The position numbers and the translations under genes are program-made. A model generated the notes under the pieces. The model had not been told where the DNA came from. It did no database searches and worked only from the letters and a program-made list of their open reading frames with translations. Below are positions 39,302 to 48,533 of a stretch of DNA of 64,000 nucleotides, piece after piece. Every line of letters begins with the position of its first letter. Position 1 is the stretch's first letter. Source of the stretch: Aminobacter carboxidus (lineage in GTDB: Bacteria; Pseudomonadota; Alphaproteobacteria; Rhizobiales; Rhizobiaceae); assembly GCF_014863355.1 (NCBI RefSeq), contig NZ_JACZEP010000001.1, positions 868,001 through 932,000 on the forward strand, read 5' to 3'.

Positions 39302-40500
39302 TCGGTGGCGAACGCGAAGCGCGGCGAACAGCATATATTCTCGCCGCATCGCAAGCCATCATCGGTTCCGCTGCCCCGATAGCCCTGTCCATTGGCGGGC
39401 TCGCCGGTTTTTATCTGCTCGATACCGACAAGTCGCTGGCGACAGCGCCTGTCACCGGTTTCAGCGTCGGCATGGCGCTTGGCGCGCTGCCTGCTGCCGC
39501 GATCATTCGCGGCCTCGGCCAGCGCAGCGGCTTCATGTTCGGCACCGCCGTCACCGCTGCCGGTGGCGCGATTGCGACGCTCGCCTTGTTTCGCTCGGAA
39601 TTCTGGCTGTTTGCCTTCGGCCTGCTGGTCATCGGCGTCGGCAACGCCTTCGTGCAGCAGTTCCGCTTTGCCGCCGCCGACAATGCGCCGCCTGAATTCA
39701 AGGCGAACGCCATTTCGTTCGTGCTGGCCGGTGGCATCATCACCGCCATCCTCGGGCCGCAGATCGTCATCTTCACCCGCGAAATGTTCGCCCCCATCAT
39801 GTTCGCCGGCTCCTTTGCCTCGATCATCGGGCTTTCGGCCGTCGGCGCGGTGATCCTCGCCTTTCTGCGCGTCAAGGCAAGTGCTGGTGCCGTTGCTGCC
39901 GTGGATATGGCCGACGCGCGCCCACTGATGGAAATCGTCACCCAGCCACGTTTCGCCGCGGCTCTGATCTGCGGCGTCGGCACCTACACGCTGATGAGCT
40001 TCGTCATGACCGGCGCGCCGCTGGCAATGGTCGGCTGCGGCTTCTCGCCCGACGAAGCGACCCTAGGCATTTCCTGGCATGTCATGGCGATGTTCGGGCC
40101 GAGCTTCTTCACCGGCCGGCTGATCCAGCGCTTCGGCGCCGAACGCATCGTGGCGCTCGGCCTGCTGCTCTTGATCTGCTGCGCTGTCGTTGCTCTTTCA
40201 GGCATTGCCTTGTGGCAGTTCTGGACCGCGCTGATCCTGCTCGGCCTTGGCTGGAATTTCGGCTTCATCGGCTCGACCGCGATCGTCGCAGACACCTATC
40301 GCCCGTCGGAAAAGGGCAAGGTCCAGGGCTTCCATGACTTCGTCCTGTTTGGTGCTGTCGCCTTCGCCTCGCTGATGTCCGGTGCGGTCTACAACGCCTA
40401 TGGCTGGGAAATGCTCAACTGGATCGTCTTCCCGGTCTGCGCCGTGAGCCTGGGGGCACTTGCGACTCTGTCACTGACAAGCCGGCGACAAGCCACCTGA
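39298..40500 (+). CDS. MFS transporter coupled to nusB
   Basis: 400 residues with 12 membrane segments. The loop after helix 2 is [14 protein letters not shown] (motif A-like), and the helix 8-9 loop reads [13 protein letters not shown]. The C-terminal half contains [29 protein letters not shown], a sequence common to a widespread alphaproteobacterial MFS group of unknown substrate. The start overlaps the nusB stop. There is no strong terminator immediately after it; the ABC importer begins 156 bp on. Confidence 0.87.
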   Translation: MIGGEREARRTAYILAASQAIIGSAAPIALSIGGLAGFYLLDTDKSLATAPVTGFSVGMALGALPAAAIIRGLGQRSGFMFGTAVTAAGGAIATLALFRSEFWLFAFGLLVIGVGNAFVQQFRFAAADNAPPEFKANAISFVLAGGIITAILGPQIVIFTREMFAPIMFAGSFASIIGLSAVGAVILAFLRVKASAGAVAAVDMADARPLMEIVTQPRFAAALICGVGTYTLMSFVMTGAPLAMVGCGFSPDEATLGISWHVMAMFGPSFFTGRLIQRFGAERIVALGLLLLICCAVVALSGIALWQFWTALILLGLGWNFGFIGSTAIVADTYRPSEKGKVQGFHDFVLFGAVAFASLMSGAVYNAYGWEMLNWIVFPVCAVSLGALATLSLTSRRQAT

Positions 40501-40656
40501 CAGAACGCTGTCGGCAGCATTGGCCGCCGATTTCTTCGGACCACAAAAAAATATTGCGCAAGCACTGCGCATTGTGAAACCGTATGCCCCGACGAACGTT
40601 AGGTCGCCATGCTCTTATGCGGCCACCGAATTCCGGGAACGAGAAGGGGTTTCACT

Positions 40657-41568
40657 ATGCGTCACACCACAACAATCGCCGCAGCGATCATCGCGCTCGG
40701 CCTCGCCACCAGTGCCGCGAGCGCGCAGGTGGTGGTCTCTTCCAAGATCGACACCGAAGGCGGCGTGCTCGGCAACATCATCAAGGCCGTGCTTGACGCC
40801 AACAACATCGCCACCACCGATCGCATCCAGCTCGGCGCGACGCCCGTCGTGCGCAAGGCGATCACTGCTGGTGAAATCGACATCTATCCCGAATATACCG
40901 GCAATGCCGGCTTCTTCTTCGAAAAGGCCGATGATCCGCTCTGGAAGGACGCCGCCAAGGGCTTCGAGACCGCCAAGCAGCTCGACTACGACGCCAACAA
41001 GATCGTCTGGCTGTCGCCGTCGCCGGCCAACAATACCTGGGCGATCGCCCTGCGCAAGGACGTTGCCGAGGCCAACAAACTCGCAACGCTAAGTGATTTC
41101 GGCAAATATGTCGCCGGCGGTGGCACTGTCGTGCTCGCGGCCTCGTCTGAATTCGTCAATTCGGCTGCGGCACTCCCGGCCTTCCAGACGACCTACGGTT
41201 TCACGCTCAAGCCCGAGCAACTGATCACGCTTTCGGGCGGTGATACGGCTGCCACCATCGGTGCGGCCGCCAACCAGACCAACGGCGCCAATGCCGCCAT
41301 GGTCTATGGCACGGACGGCGGTATCGCGCCGTCCGGCCTCGTCGTGCTCGACGACGACAAGGGCGTGCAGCCGGTCTACCAACCGGCGCCGATCATCCGT
41401 GAGGCCGTGCTCAAGGAGCACCCTGAGATCGAGACCCTGCTCAAGCCGGTGTTTGAGAAGCTCGACCTTGTCACCTTGCAGGAACTCAACGGCCGCGTTC
41501 AGGTTGGTGGCGAGCCGGCCAAGGCAGTCGCTGAAGATTTCCTGAAGAAGAACGGCTTTCTGAAGTAA
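40657..41568 (+). CDS. yehZ: Osmoprotectant/glycine betaine-type ABC transporter binding protein (YehZ/OsmF-like)
   Basis: 303 residues from the ATG at 40657 with GAGAAGGGG upstream. Signal peptide cleaved after ASA (about residue 21). The OpuAC-type fold is recognised from VVSSKIDTEGGVLGNIIKAVLDA, EIDIYPEYTGNAGFFF and SPSPANNTWAIALRKD. Four genes in the order binding protein-permease-ATPase-permease match E. coli yehZYXW in order and size. Ligand is likely a quaternary amine or related compatible solute, though YehZ-type proteins bind betaine weakly. A strong hairpin separates it from the permease gene. Confidence 0.9.
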   Translation: MRHTTTIAAAIIALGLATSAASAQVVVSSKIDTEGGVLGNIIKAVLDANNIATTDRIQLGATPVVRKAITAGEIDIYPEYTGNAGFFFEKADDPLWKDAAKGFETAKQLDYDANKIVWLSPSPANNTWAIALRKDVAEANKLATLSDFGKYVAGGGTVVLAASSEFVNSAAALPAFQTTYGFTLKPEQLITLSGGDTAATIGAAANQTNGANAAMVYGTDGGIAPSGLVVLDDDKGVQPVYQPAPIIREAVLKEHPEIETLLKPVFEKLDLVTLQELNGRVQVGGEPAKAVAEDFLKKNGFLK

Positions 41569-41575
41569 GCTTCCC

Positions 41576-41601
41576 CGGCGCGCCTCTTTAGGGGCGCGCC
41601 G
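41576..41601 (+). promoter_or_regulatory. Intercistronic stem-loop between yehZ and yehY
   Basis: CGGCGCGCC-tctttagg-GGCGCGCCG: perfect 9-bp GC stem eight bases after the yehZ stop, without a following T-run. It probably protects the 3' end of the binding-protein mRNA or reduces read-through, rather than ending transcription fully. Confidence 0.6.
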
Positions 41602-41626
41602 ACGGAACCGGGGACGCATCGCGGTC

Positions 41627-42796
41627 GTGAGCATCAGGTTCGACAAGCTGGGTGTGGCGATCGCCGCGATCACCTGTTATGGCGCTTTCGTGGCGCCTTT
41701 TGCCACTTTTCGCGCCAATCGTATCGTGGCTGGCGAACCGCGCTCGATCATCGAGGCATTGCCGCAACCGCTGGGCCTGGTTCTTCTGGCCATTCTGGTT
41801 GCCGCTGGCCTCGTTGCACTGTTCAAGACGCCCCTCGGTGCCCGACTTGGTGGAAGCGTTGTGGCCCTTGCTTCGCTGGCACTGCTGATCGGCCTTGCAG
41901 GCAGCCACCTGACCCCTGAAGGCAACACCTTCGCCCGGATATCTCCGGCCTCCGGCTTCTGGTTTCTGATCTTTTCCTTCACTTTGCTGCTTGCCGATGT
42001 CCTGACCCGGCTCGAGCTTTCGCCGGTCGGGCGTGTCGTCGTGCTTGTGGCGGCGGCTGTGGCGATCTGGTTGCTGCTTGCCTCCGGTCAATGGGACAGC
42101 CTGTCGATCCTCAAGGAATACGCCAACCGCGCCGACAGTTTCTGGAACGAGGCGAAGCGCCATGTCCAACTCGCACTCGGTTCGCTGGTTGCCGCCACCA
42201 TTGTCGGCCTGCCGCTCGGCATCCTGTGTCACCGTGTCGAGGTGTTGCGGGACGGGGTACTCAATGTGCTCAACATTATCCAGACAATCCCCTCCATCGC
42301 ACTGTTCGGCATCATGATCGCGCCGCTCGGCTGGGTCGCGGCCAACATTCCAGGTGCCTCGGCGCTCGGCATTCGCGGCATCGGTGCCGCGCCGGCTTTC
42401 GTCGCTCTGTTTTTGTATTCGCTGCTGCCGGTGGTCGCGAACACGGTCGTCGGCCTGGCCGGCGTGCCGCGCGCAGCCAACGACGCGGCACGCGGCATGG
42501 GCATGACCGGCTGGCAGCGGCTCACAAACGTCGAATTCCCGCTCGCCTTTCCAGTCATTCTCACCGGCATCCGCATCGTCCTGGTCCAGAACATCGGCCT
42601 TGCCACCATTGCCGCGCTGATCGGCGGCGGCGGCTTCGGGGTATTCGTTTTCCAGGGCGTCGGCCAGACGGCGATGGACCTTGTCCTGCTCGGCGCGGTT
42701 CCTACGGTGGCGCTGGCCTTTGCCGCGGCCATCATCCTTGACGCGGTGGTCGAGTACCTCGCGACCCGTAAATCCGCTGAGGTGGCTCTGGCATGA
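41627..42796 (+). CDS. yehY: Osmoprotectant ABC transporter permease (YehY-like)
   Basis: 389 residues from a GTG. The N-terminal ~160 residues add several membrane helices, as in YehY (385 residues in E. coli), before the transporter core. The segment LSILKEYANR is shared with E. coli YehY as I remember it. The core has LNIIQTIPSIALFG, and the EAA-type coupling loop reads AANDAARGMGMTGWQRLTNVEFPLAFP. It overlaps the ATPase gene by four bases. It forms the inner-membrane pore with YehW. Confidence 0.92.
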   Translation: MSIRFDKLGVAIAAITCYGAFVAPFATFRANRIVAGEPRSIIEALPQPLGLVLLAILVAAGLVALFKTPLGARLGGSVVALASLALLIGLAGSHLTPEGNTFARISPASGFWFLIFSFTLLLADVLTRLELSPVGRVVVLVAAAVAIWLLLASGQWDSLSILKEYANRADSFWNEAKRHVQLALGSLVAATIVGLPLGILCHRVEVLRDGVLNVLNIIQTIPSIALFGIMIAPLGWVAANIPGASALGIRGIGAAPAFVALFLYSLLPVVANTVVGLAGVPRAANDAARGMGMTGWQRLTNVEFPLAFPVILTGIRIVLVQNIGLATIAALIGGGGFGVFVFQGVGQTAMDLVLLGAVPTVALAFAAAIILDAVVEYLATRKSAEVALA

Positions 42797-43731
42797 TCGA
42801 AATCGAACACGTCACCAAGCGTTATGGCGAAACGACTGTTGTCGACGACGTCTCGATGGTCATCGAGCCGCGCACGGTCACGGTGATCGTCGGCACCTCC
42901 GGCTCGGGCAAGACGACGCTGCTGCGCATGATCAACCGCCTTGTCGAGCCGACCTCCGGCACGATCAAGCTCGACGGAACCGACAATCGCTCGGTGCCTG
43001 GCCACGAGCTTCGCCGCAGCATCGGCTACGCCATCCAGGGCAATGGTCTGTTCCCGCACCGCACCGTGGCGCAGAACATCGCCACCGTTCCCGCGCTGCT
43101 CGGCTGGGATACCGGGCGCATCAATGGTCGTGTCGACGAGTTGCTGTCGCTGCTGCAGCTCGATCCCGCAGCCTTCGGTCCGCGCTATCCGCATGAACTG
43201 TCGGGTGGCCAGCAGCAGCGTGTGGGCGTAGCCCGCGCGCTCGCCGCCGAACCCAATGTGCTGTTGATGGATGAACCGTTTGGCGCGCTCGACCCGATCA
43301 TCCGCACCAAGGCGCAGGAAGACCTGCTGGCGATCCAGAAGCGCTTCGGCACCACCATCATCCTCGTCACACATGACATGGAGGAGGCGGTGCATCTTGG
43401 CGACCGCATCGCCGTCATGGATGCCGGTCGCCTGATCCAGTACGCGACACCCGCCGAGATTCTTGCCAGACCCGCCAATGACTTCGTCGAGACGCTGATT
43501 GGCGCAAGCGATCGCCCGTTCAAGCTGTTGTCGCTGGGCACTGTCGGCGCAGCGGTCGAACCCGGCCAGGCCTTGGGCGAGGGGATTCGGGCCGAGGCGA
43601 GCCAGCGCGACGCGCTGGCCGAATTGTTGTGGTCGGGACGCGCCGCAATGCCTGTAACTGCCAAGGATGGTTCAGCCCTTGGCCGCGTCACGGTCGAGGG
43701 CCTTTTGAAACGTGCCGCGAGGCCGCAATGA
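42793..43731 (+). CDS. yehX: Osmoprotectant ABC transporter ATP-binding protein (YehX-like)
   Basis: 312 residues. Walker A is GTSGSGKTTLL, the signature is LSGGQQQRVGVARALA, Walker B is VLLMDEPFGALD, and the H-loop is VTHDMEEA. The Q-loop region reads YAIQGNGLFPHRTV, which is characteristic of the OpuCA/ProV-type group. The C-terminal ~70 residues are a short extension without a full CBS pair. It overlaps both permease genes by four bases. Confidence 0.95.
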   Translation: MIEIEHVTKRYGETTVVDDVSMVIEPRTVTVIVGTSGSGKTTLLRMINRLVEPTSGTIKLDGTDNRSVPGHELRRSIGYAIQGNGLFPHRTVAQNIATVPALLGWDTGRINGRVDELLSLLQLDPAAFGPRYPHELSGGQQQRVGVARALAAEPNVLLMDEPFGALDPIIRTKAQEDLLAIQKRFGTTIILVTHDMEEAVHLGDRIAVMDAGRLIQYATPAEILARPANDFVETLIGASDRPFKLLSLGTVGAAVEPGQALGEGIRAEASQRDALAELLWSGRAAMPVTAKDGSALGRVTVEGLLKRAARPQ

Positions 43732-44483
43732 AGGCCTGGATTCCGCTCCTACTGCGCTTTTGCCTCTTGGTGTTGCTGATAGCGTTCCTGACCAACCCAC
43801 TGTGGTTCGAGCCGCTGCTCAAGCCGCTGACGCAGAATGGCGCGCCCGCGATCTACAATCAGGGCAGCCTGCTGTCGCTGGCGCTGCTGCATCTGCGCAC
43901 AGTCGCCATTGCTACCGTTGCGGCGATGGTGGTTGCGGTCGCGCTCGCCATCCTGGTCACCCGGCCCGTCGGCGCCGAGTTCCTGCCCTTGTCGCGCTCT
44001 CTGGTGAACATCGGCCAGACATTTCCGCCGGTCGCGGTGCTGGCGCTTGCCGTTCCCGCCGTCGGTTTTGGTGAGAAGCCGACGCTGATTGCCTTGTTCC
44101 TCTACGGTCTTCTGCCGATCTTCGAAAACACGCTGACCGGGCTTACCACCACGCCGGCCAACATTGTCGAGGCCGCCCGTGGTGCCGGCATGACCGGCTG
44201 GCAGCGCCTGCTCAAGGTCGAACTGCCGCTCAGCGTGCCGGTCATGCTCGCAGGGATCCGGCTCTCCGTGGTCATCAGCCTCGCCACCGCCACCATCGGC
44301 TCCACGGTCGCCGCCAAGACGCTCGGCGAAGTCATCATCGCTGGCCTGCAATCCAACAACCTGGCCTTCGTGCTGCAGGGCGGCCTGATCGTCGCGGCCC
44401 TTGCCGTGCTGATCTACGACGCGTTGTCTGCACTTGAACGCATGGCGGCAAGGCGCATGGGGCAGGTGGCGCAGGCTGCCTAG
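43728..44483 (+). CDS. yehW: Osmoprotectant ABC transporter permease (YehW-like)
   Basis: 251 residues from the ATG that overlaps the yehX stop. Five to six membrane helices. SLVNIGQTFPPVAVLALAVPAVGFG corresponds to the conserved substrate-path region. The coupling loop is NIVEAARGAGMTGWQRLLKVELPLSVP. It ends the operon; its stop lies two bases from the end of the convergent small gene. Confidence 0.93.
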   Translation: MKAWIPLLLRFCLLVLLIAFLTNPLWFEPLLKPLTQNGAPAIYNQGSLLSLALLHLRTVAIATVAAMVVAVALAILVTRPVGAEFLPLSRSLVNIGQTFPPVAVLALAVPAVGFGEKPTLIALFLYGLLPIFENTLTGLTTTPANIVEAARGAGMTGWQRLLKVELPLSVPVMLAGIRLSVVISLATATIGSTVAAKTLGEVIIAGLQSNNLAFVLQGGLIVAALAVLIYDALSALERMAARRMGQVAQAA

Positions 44484-44485
44484 CC

Positions 44486-44797
44486 CTACCGGCCACGCAC
44501 AGGGTAATCGAGGGTGATTTCGAGCCGGTTGCCGGTTGCACCCACGATCCAGCGGCGGCGCAGCACCGCGAAATCATGGCTGGTGCCGGTTGCCGAAACG
44601 GTCACGACGTCGCCTGTCTGGCATTCCGGCGAGAGCGCCAGCCCACTGAGCACACCGTCCAGCCCGGCCTTGCCGGCATAGATCTTGGCAGAACCTGTCA
44701 ACGCGACATCGGCCGTCTGGCCTGTTGCACCGCTGCCGAGACTCGGTGATTGATCTGGCTGATGCCCCGATACGTCTTTTGAAGGAGTTTTTGCCAT
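44486..44797 (-). CDS. Small hypothetical protein, start codon overlapping that of the divergent DUF2165 gene
   Basis: 103 residues from the ATG at 44797. The first ~40 residues are low-complexity and polar (Ser, Gly, Pro, Gln). The C-terminal half looks folded, with AKIYAGKAGLDGVLSG and SHDFAVLRRRWIVGATGNRLEITLDYPVRG. I recognise no named family. Its ATG (44795-44797) and the ATG of the DUF2165 gene (44796-44798) share the palindrome CATG on opposite strands, so each gene's ribosome binding site lies inside the other. A longer start at 44875 would lie deep inside the DUF2165 gene and is less likely. Confidence 0.55.
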   Translation of the reverse strand: MAKTPSKDVSGHQPDQSPSLGSGATGQTADVALTGSAKIYAGKAGLDGVLSGLALSPECQTGDVVTVSATGTSHDFAVLRRRWIVGATGNRLEITLDYPVRGR

Positions 44798-45290
44798 GGT
44801 TTGGCGTCTCTCTAAGATCGTGATGTGTCTTTGTCTCGCAGCTTTCGCCTTTCTTGTCGCGTTCGGCAATATCACCGACTACGGCTCCAACTTTGCTTTC
44901 GTCCAGCACGTCTTGAGCATGGACACCACATTCCCCGGCAATGCCCTGATGTATCGCTCGATCACCAGCCCGACGCTTTGGACCGTCGGCTACTGGCTGA
45001 TCATCTGCGGCGAGGCGCTGACCTGTATCCTGTTCCTGATCGCCGCGCTGAAGCTTTGGCAGGCGCGCAAGGGTTCCGGCCGACAATTCGACGACGCCAA
45101 GGGCTTCGTCGTCATCGGCGCGACCATGGGTTTCCTGGTCTGGTTCCTCGGTTTCATGGTCGTTGGCGGCGAATGGTTCGCCATGTGGCAGTCAAGTACC
45201 TGGAACGGACAGGAAGCCGCGTTCAAATTCTACATGTCGATGTTGGCCGTGCTCATCTTCGTCAATCAGCCGGATCGCGATCTGGCCTGA
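44796..45290 (+). CDS. DUF2165 family membrane protein
   Basis: 164 residues, ATG at 44796 preceded by GAAGGAG. Four membrane segments. Family features include FGNITDYGSNFAFVQHVLSMDTTFPGN, then RSITSPTLWTVGYWLIICGEALTC and GFMVVGGEWFAMWQSSTWNGQ, the last being highly conserved in this family. No biochemical function is known. It is followed by a mosaic palindromic repeat. Confidence 0.9.
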   Translation: MVWRLSKIVMCLCLAAFAFLVAFGNITDYGSNFAFVQHVLSMDTTFPGNALMYRSITSPTLWTVGYWLIICGEALTCILFLIAALKLWQARKGSGRQFDDAKGFVVIGATMGFLVWFLGFMVVGGEWFAMWQSSTWNGQEAAFKFYMSMLAVLIFVNQPDRDLA

Positions 45291-45300
45291 TCCAGCGCAT

Positions 45301-45400
45301 CGGCCCGAAAATCGGAATCGATTTTCGGAAAGCACGATGCGTAAGTCTTATGATTTAGAGCGTCCTTTGTGCGTCCTTCCGGACGCACGGCGCTCTAAAG
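45301..45400. repeat. Mosaic palindromic intergenic repeat (rhizobial type)
   Basis: Two adjacent inverted repeats: CCGAAAATC-ggaatc-GATTTTCGG (45305-45328) and a long dyad from TTAGAGCG (45355) to CGCTCTAA (45398) with inner arms GTGCGTCC/GGACGCAC. Layout and sequence resemble the short mosaic repeats common between genes in Mesorhizobium and other Rhizobiales. A related element occurs at 63571-63646. Confidence 0.65.
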
Positions 45401-45578
45401 CTCGACTGTCTTCAACAACGGGGCGGCGAAAGCCGAGAAACACCTTTTCGATATCTTGACGTGCGCTGCCCTGTTTCGGATTGTTCGCCAGAGGCCGGAA
45501 ACCGCGTAGAGGCTGCCGGTCTCGTTCACTAGCCCGGGGAGGGGAATTCCGGGCGCAATCAGGGAAGAGAAATTGGCA

Positions 45579-47720
45579 ATGACAATGCTTTACGTCGTCA
45601 TCGCCTGCGGCTTGCTATCTGTCCTTTACGCCATATGGGCGACTCAGTCGGTTCTCGCAGCCGACCAGGGCAATGCGCGCATGCAGGAAATCTCCGCCGC
45701 CATCCGAGAAGGTGCGCAGGCATATCTGGCCCGCCAATACACAACCATCGCCATCGTTGGCGTCGTCGTGTTCCTGCTCGCATGGTGGCTGCTTTCCGCG
45801 ACCGCGGCGATCGGCTTCTTGATTGGGGCAGTGCTTTCGGGGGCAGCCGGCTTCATCGGCATGCATGTTTCCGTCCGGGCCAATGTGCGCACAGCACAGG
45901 CGGCGTCCAACAGTCTGGCTGCCGGCCTCGACATCGCCTTCAAGTCTGGCGCCATCACCGGCATGCTGGTGGCTGGTCTCGCTCTGCTCGGCGTCTCCGT
46001 CTACTACCTCATCCTGACTGGCCCGATGGGCCATGCGCCTGCTGATCGCATCGTCATCGATTCGCTGGTGGCACTGGGCTTCGGTGCTTCGCTGATCTCG
46101 ATCTTCGCCCGTCTCGGCGGCGGTATCTTCACCAAGGGTGCGGATGTCGGCGGCGATTTGGTTGGCAAGGTCGAAGCCGGCATTCCCGAGGATGATCCAC
46201 GCAACCCGGCGACCATCGCCGACAACGTTGGCGACAACGTCGGCGATTGCGCCGGCATGGCCGCCGATCTGTTCGAGACCTATGCGGTGACGGTCGTTGC
46301 CACCATGGTGCTCGGCGCGATCTTCTTTGGCGGCACCGAAGTGCTGTCCAACGTGATGCTCTATCCGCTCGCCATCTGCGGCGCCTGCATCATTACCTCG
46401 ATCATCGGCACTTTTTTCGTCAAGCTTGGCGCCAACGGCTCGATCATGGGCGCGCTTTACAAGGGGCTGATCGTTACCGGCCTGTTGTCGATCGTCGGCC
46501 TTGCCGCGGCAACGTCATGGACCGTCGGCTGGGGCGAGATCGGCACAGGCGGTGGTGTCGTGATCACCGGTCAGAACCTGTTTTTCTGCGGCCTCGTCGG
46601 CCTCGTGGTGACAGGGCTCATCGTCGTCATCACCGAGTACTACACCGGTACCAACAAGCGCCCGGTCAATTCGATCGCCCAGGCGTCTGTCACCGGTCAC
46701 GGCACCAACGTCATCCAGGGCCTTGCGGTGTCGCTCGAATCGACAGCGCTGCCGGCGATCGTCATCGTTGGCGGCATCATCGCCACCTTCCAGCTTGCCG
46801 GCCTGTTCGGTACGGCAATCGCCGTCACCACCATGCTCGGCCTCGCCGGCATGATCGTGGCGCTCGATGCTTTCGGCCCGGTCACCGACAATGCCGGTGG
46901 CATTGCCGAAATGGCCGGCCTGCCCAAGGAAGTGCGTCAGTCTACCGACGCGCTTGATGCCGTTGGCAACACCACCAAGGCTGTCACCAAGGGTTACGCG
47001 ATCGGTTCGGCCGGTCTCGGTGCGCTGGTGCTGTTTGCCGCCTATAGCTACGATCTGCAGTATTTCGCAGCCAACAGCGCGCAGTTCCCGTACTTCGCCG
47101 ACATCGGCACGGTGTCGTTCGACCTGTCCAACCCTTACGTCGTCGCCGGCCTGATCTTCGGTGGCCTCATTCCCTACCTGTTCGGTGGCATCGCCATGAC
47201 CGCAGTTGGCCGTGCAGCCGGCTCGATCGTCGAGGAGGTGCGTAAGCAGTTCCGCGAGGATCCGGGCATCATGAAGGGCACCTCGAAGCCCAACTATGCC
47301 CGCGCCGTCGATATCCTGACCAAGGCAGCGATCAAGGAAATGATCATCCCGTCGCTGCTGCCGGTGCTGGCACCGCTGGTCGTCTATTTCGGCGTGCTGC
47401 TGATCTCGGGCTCGAAGGCTTCGGCCTTTGCCGCCCTTGGTGCCTCGTTGCTCGGCGTCATCGTCAATGGTTTGTTCGTGGCCATCTCGATGACCTCAGG
47501 CGGCGGTGCCTGGGACAACGCCAAGAAGTCGTTCGAGGACGGCTTCACCGATAAGGATGGCGTCAAGCACATGAAGGGTTCCGATGCCCACAAGGCGTCG
47601 GTTACCGGCGACACCGTCGGCGATCCCTACAAGGACACTGCGGGCCCTGCGGTGAACCCGGCGATCAAGATCACCAACATCGTCGCACTTCTGCTGCTCG
47701 CCGTGCTGGCACATAGCTGA
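45579..47720 (+). CDS. hppA: Membrane-bound H+-translocating pyrophosphatase, K+-independent type
   Basis: 713 residues from the ATG at 45579, with AGGGAAGAG upstream (a TTG two codons earlier is also in frame). About 16 membrane helices. It couples PPi hydrolysis to proton pumping. The active-site signature [40 protein letters not shown] is complete. In the region [11 protein letters not shown] the lysine replaces the alanine of K+-dependent enzymes, so the K+-independent proton-pumping class is predicted. It is followed by two terminators. Confidence 0.97.
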   Translation: MTMLYVVIACGLLSVLYAIWATQSVLAADQGNARMQEISAAIREGAQAYLARQYTTIAIVGVVVFLLAWWLLSATAAIGFLIGAVLSGAAGFIGMHVSVRANVRTAQAASNSLAAGLDIAFKSGAITGMLVAGLALLGVSVYYLILTGPMGHAPADRIVIDSLVALGFGASLISIFARLGGGIFTKGADVGGDLVGKVEAGIPEDDPRNPATIADNVGDNVGDCAGMAADLFETYAVTVVATMVLGAIFFGGTEVLSNVMLYPLAICGACIITSIIGTFFVKLGANGSIMGALYKGLIVTGLLSIVGLAAATSWTVGWGEIGTGGGVVITGQNLFFCGLVGLVVTGLIVVITEYYTGTNKRPVNSIAQASVTGHGTNVIQGLAVSLESTALPAIVIVGGIIATFQLAGLFGTAIAVTTMLGLAGMIVALDAFGPVTDNAGGIAEMAGLPKEVRQSTDALDAVGNTTKAVTKGYAIGSAGLGALVLFAAYSYDLQYFAANSAQFPYFADIGTVSFDLSNPYVVAGLIFGGLIPYLFGGIAMTAVGRAAGSIVEEVRKQFREDPGIMKGTSKPNYARAVDILTKAAIKEMIIPSLLPVLAPLVVYFGVLLISGSKASAFAALGASLLGVIVNGLFVAISMTSGGGAWDNAKKSFEDGFTDKDGVKHMKGSDAHKASVTGDTVGDPYKDTAGPAVNPAIKITNIVALLLLAVLAHS

Positions 47721-47725
47721 TCAGA

Positions 47726-47756
47726 CTTGGCGGGCGGCTACGCCCGCCAAGTTTAT
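47726..47756 (+). terminator. Hairpin after hppA
   Basis: CTTGGCGGGC-ggctac-GCCCGCCAAG, perfect 10-bp stem, then TTTATC. Short T-run, backed up by a second terminator. Confidence 0.7.
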
Positions 47757-47770
47757 CAGGCACACGATTA

Positions 47771-47804
47771 CCCCGTCCGCGCTTTGCGCGGGCGGGGTTT
47801 TTTG
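47771..47804 (+). terminator. Second intrinsic terminator after hppA
   Basis: CCCCGTCCGCGC-ttt-GCGCGGGCGGGG (12-bp stem with one G-T pair) followed by TTTTTT. Confidence 0.9.
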
Positions 47805-47820
47805 CTTGATGGGGCTCGCC

Positions 47821-47853
47821 AAAAAGAAGCCCGCGGAATTGCTTCCGCGGGCT
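47821..47853 (-). terminator. Intrinsic terminator of bamE
   Basis: On the minus strand AGCCCGCGGAA-gcaa-TTCCGCGGGCT, followed by TCTTTTT. Confidence 0.85.
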
Positions 47854-47886
47854 GTTGCCTGAGATTTTTGAAACTGCGTGGGCGGA

Positions 47887-48420
47887 TCAGCTGCCGCCGA
47901 AGATGCTGCTGGCCGCGCTCGAACCCATCTTGCCCGCGCCCGAAAGCAGCTGGCCGAGGAAGTTCTGGTCCTTGCCGCCGGTCGGCGTCGTGCGCGAAAT
48001 GAAGTCGAACACCTTGCCTTCCTGCATGCCGTAGTTGGCAATGTTGGAGACGCGTCCGTCAGCGCCGAAATAGACGGCGAGCACGCGCTGTTCGATCAGC
48101 TTCGGCTTGGCGAACGCGACAGCGCGCCTGCGCGTCTGCGAGATGTAGTAAAACACCTCATTGTCGAAGGTCGCGGTCGTGGACGGCGTGCCGAGTGCCA
48201 GCAGAACCTGCTCGCGGCTCGAGCCCACCGGCACAGAGTCGATCGACTGTTGGTCGATGACATAACCCTGGGTCAGCGTCTCGCTGGGGGTCAGGTCACC
48301 GAATGTCTTCGAGGTGTTGCATGCCGACAAGGCGGCAGCGGCCACGATCAGCGACACGGCCCCAGCCGGACGCAACGAGAATGGCATCTTGAATTTCAGC
48401 GAGTGCAACAACAACTCCAT
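47887..48420 (-). CDS. bamE: Outer membrane protein assembly factor BamE (SmpA/OmlA family lipoprotein)
   Basis: About 177 residues from the ATG at 48420; an ATG at 48387 would also leave a full signal peptide. The lipobox is LSAC, making a lipoprotein of the Bam complex that inserts beta-barrel proteins. The SmpA fold is shown by SIDSVPVGSSREQVLLALGTPSTTATFDNEVFYYIS and KLIEQRVLAVYFGADGRVSNIANYG. The C-terminal ~45 residues (FLGQLLSGAGKMGSS...) are an extension seen in alphaproteobacteria. Divergent from the bc1 chaperone gene, a pairing typical for rhizobia. Confidence 0.92.
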   Translation of the reverse strand: MELLLHSLKFKMPFSLRPAGAVSLIVAAAALSACNTSKTFGDLTPSETLTQGYVIDQQSIDSVPVGSSREQVLLALGTPSTTATFDNEVFYYISQTRRRAVAFAKPKLIEQRVLAVYFGADGRVSNIANYGMQEGKVFDFISRTTPTGGKDQNFLGQLLSGAGKMGSSAASSIFGGS

Positions 48421-48533
48421 CCTGTCGTGCCAGAGCCCCTGCTTGCGCGAAGCCGCAAAACCGGTAAACCAGCTTGCGCGCCGATGCAACAAGGCCACTA
48501 AGCGAAACGGGTCCCCGGGAGACCGCCCTCAAA

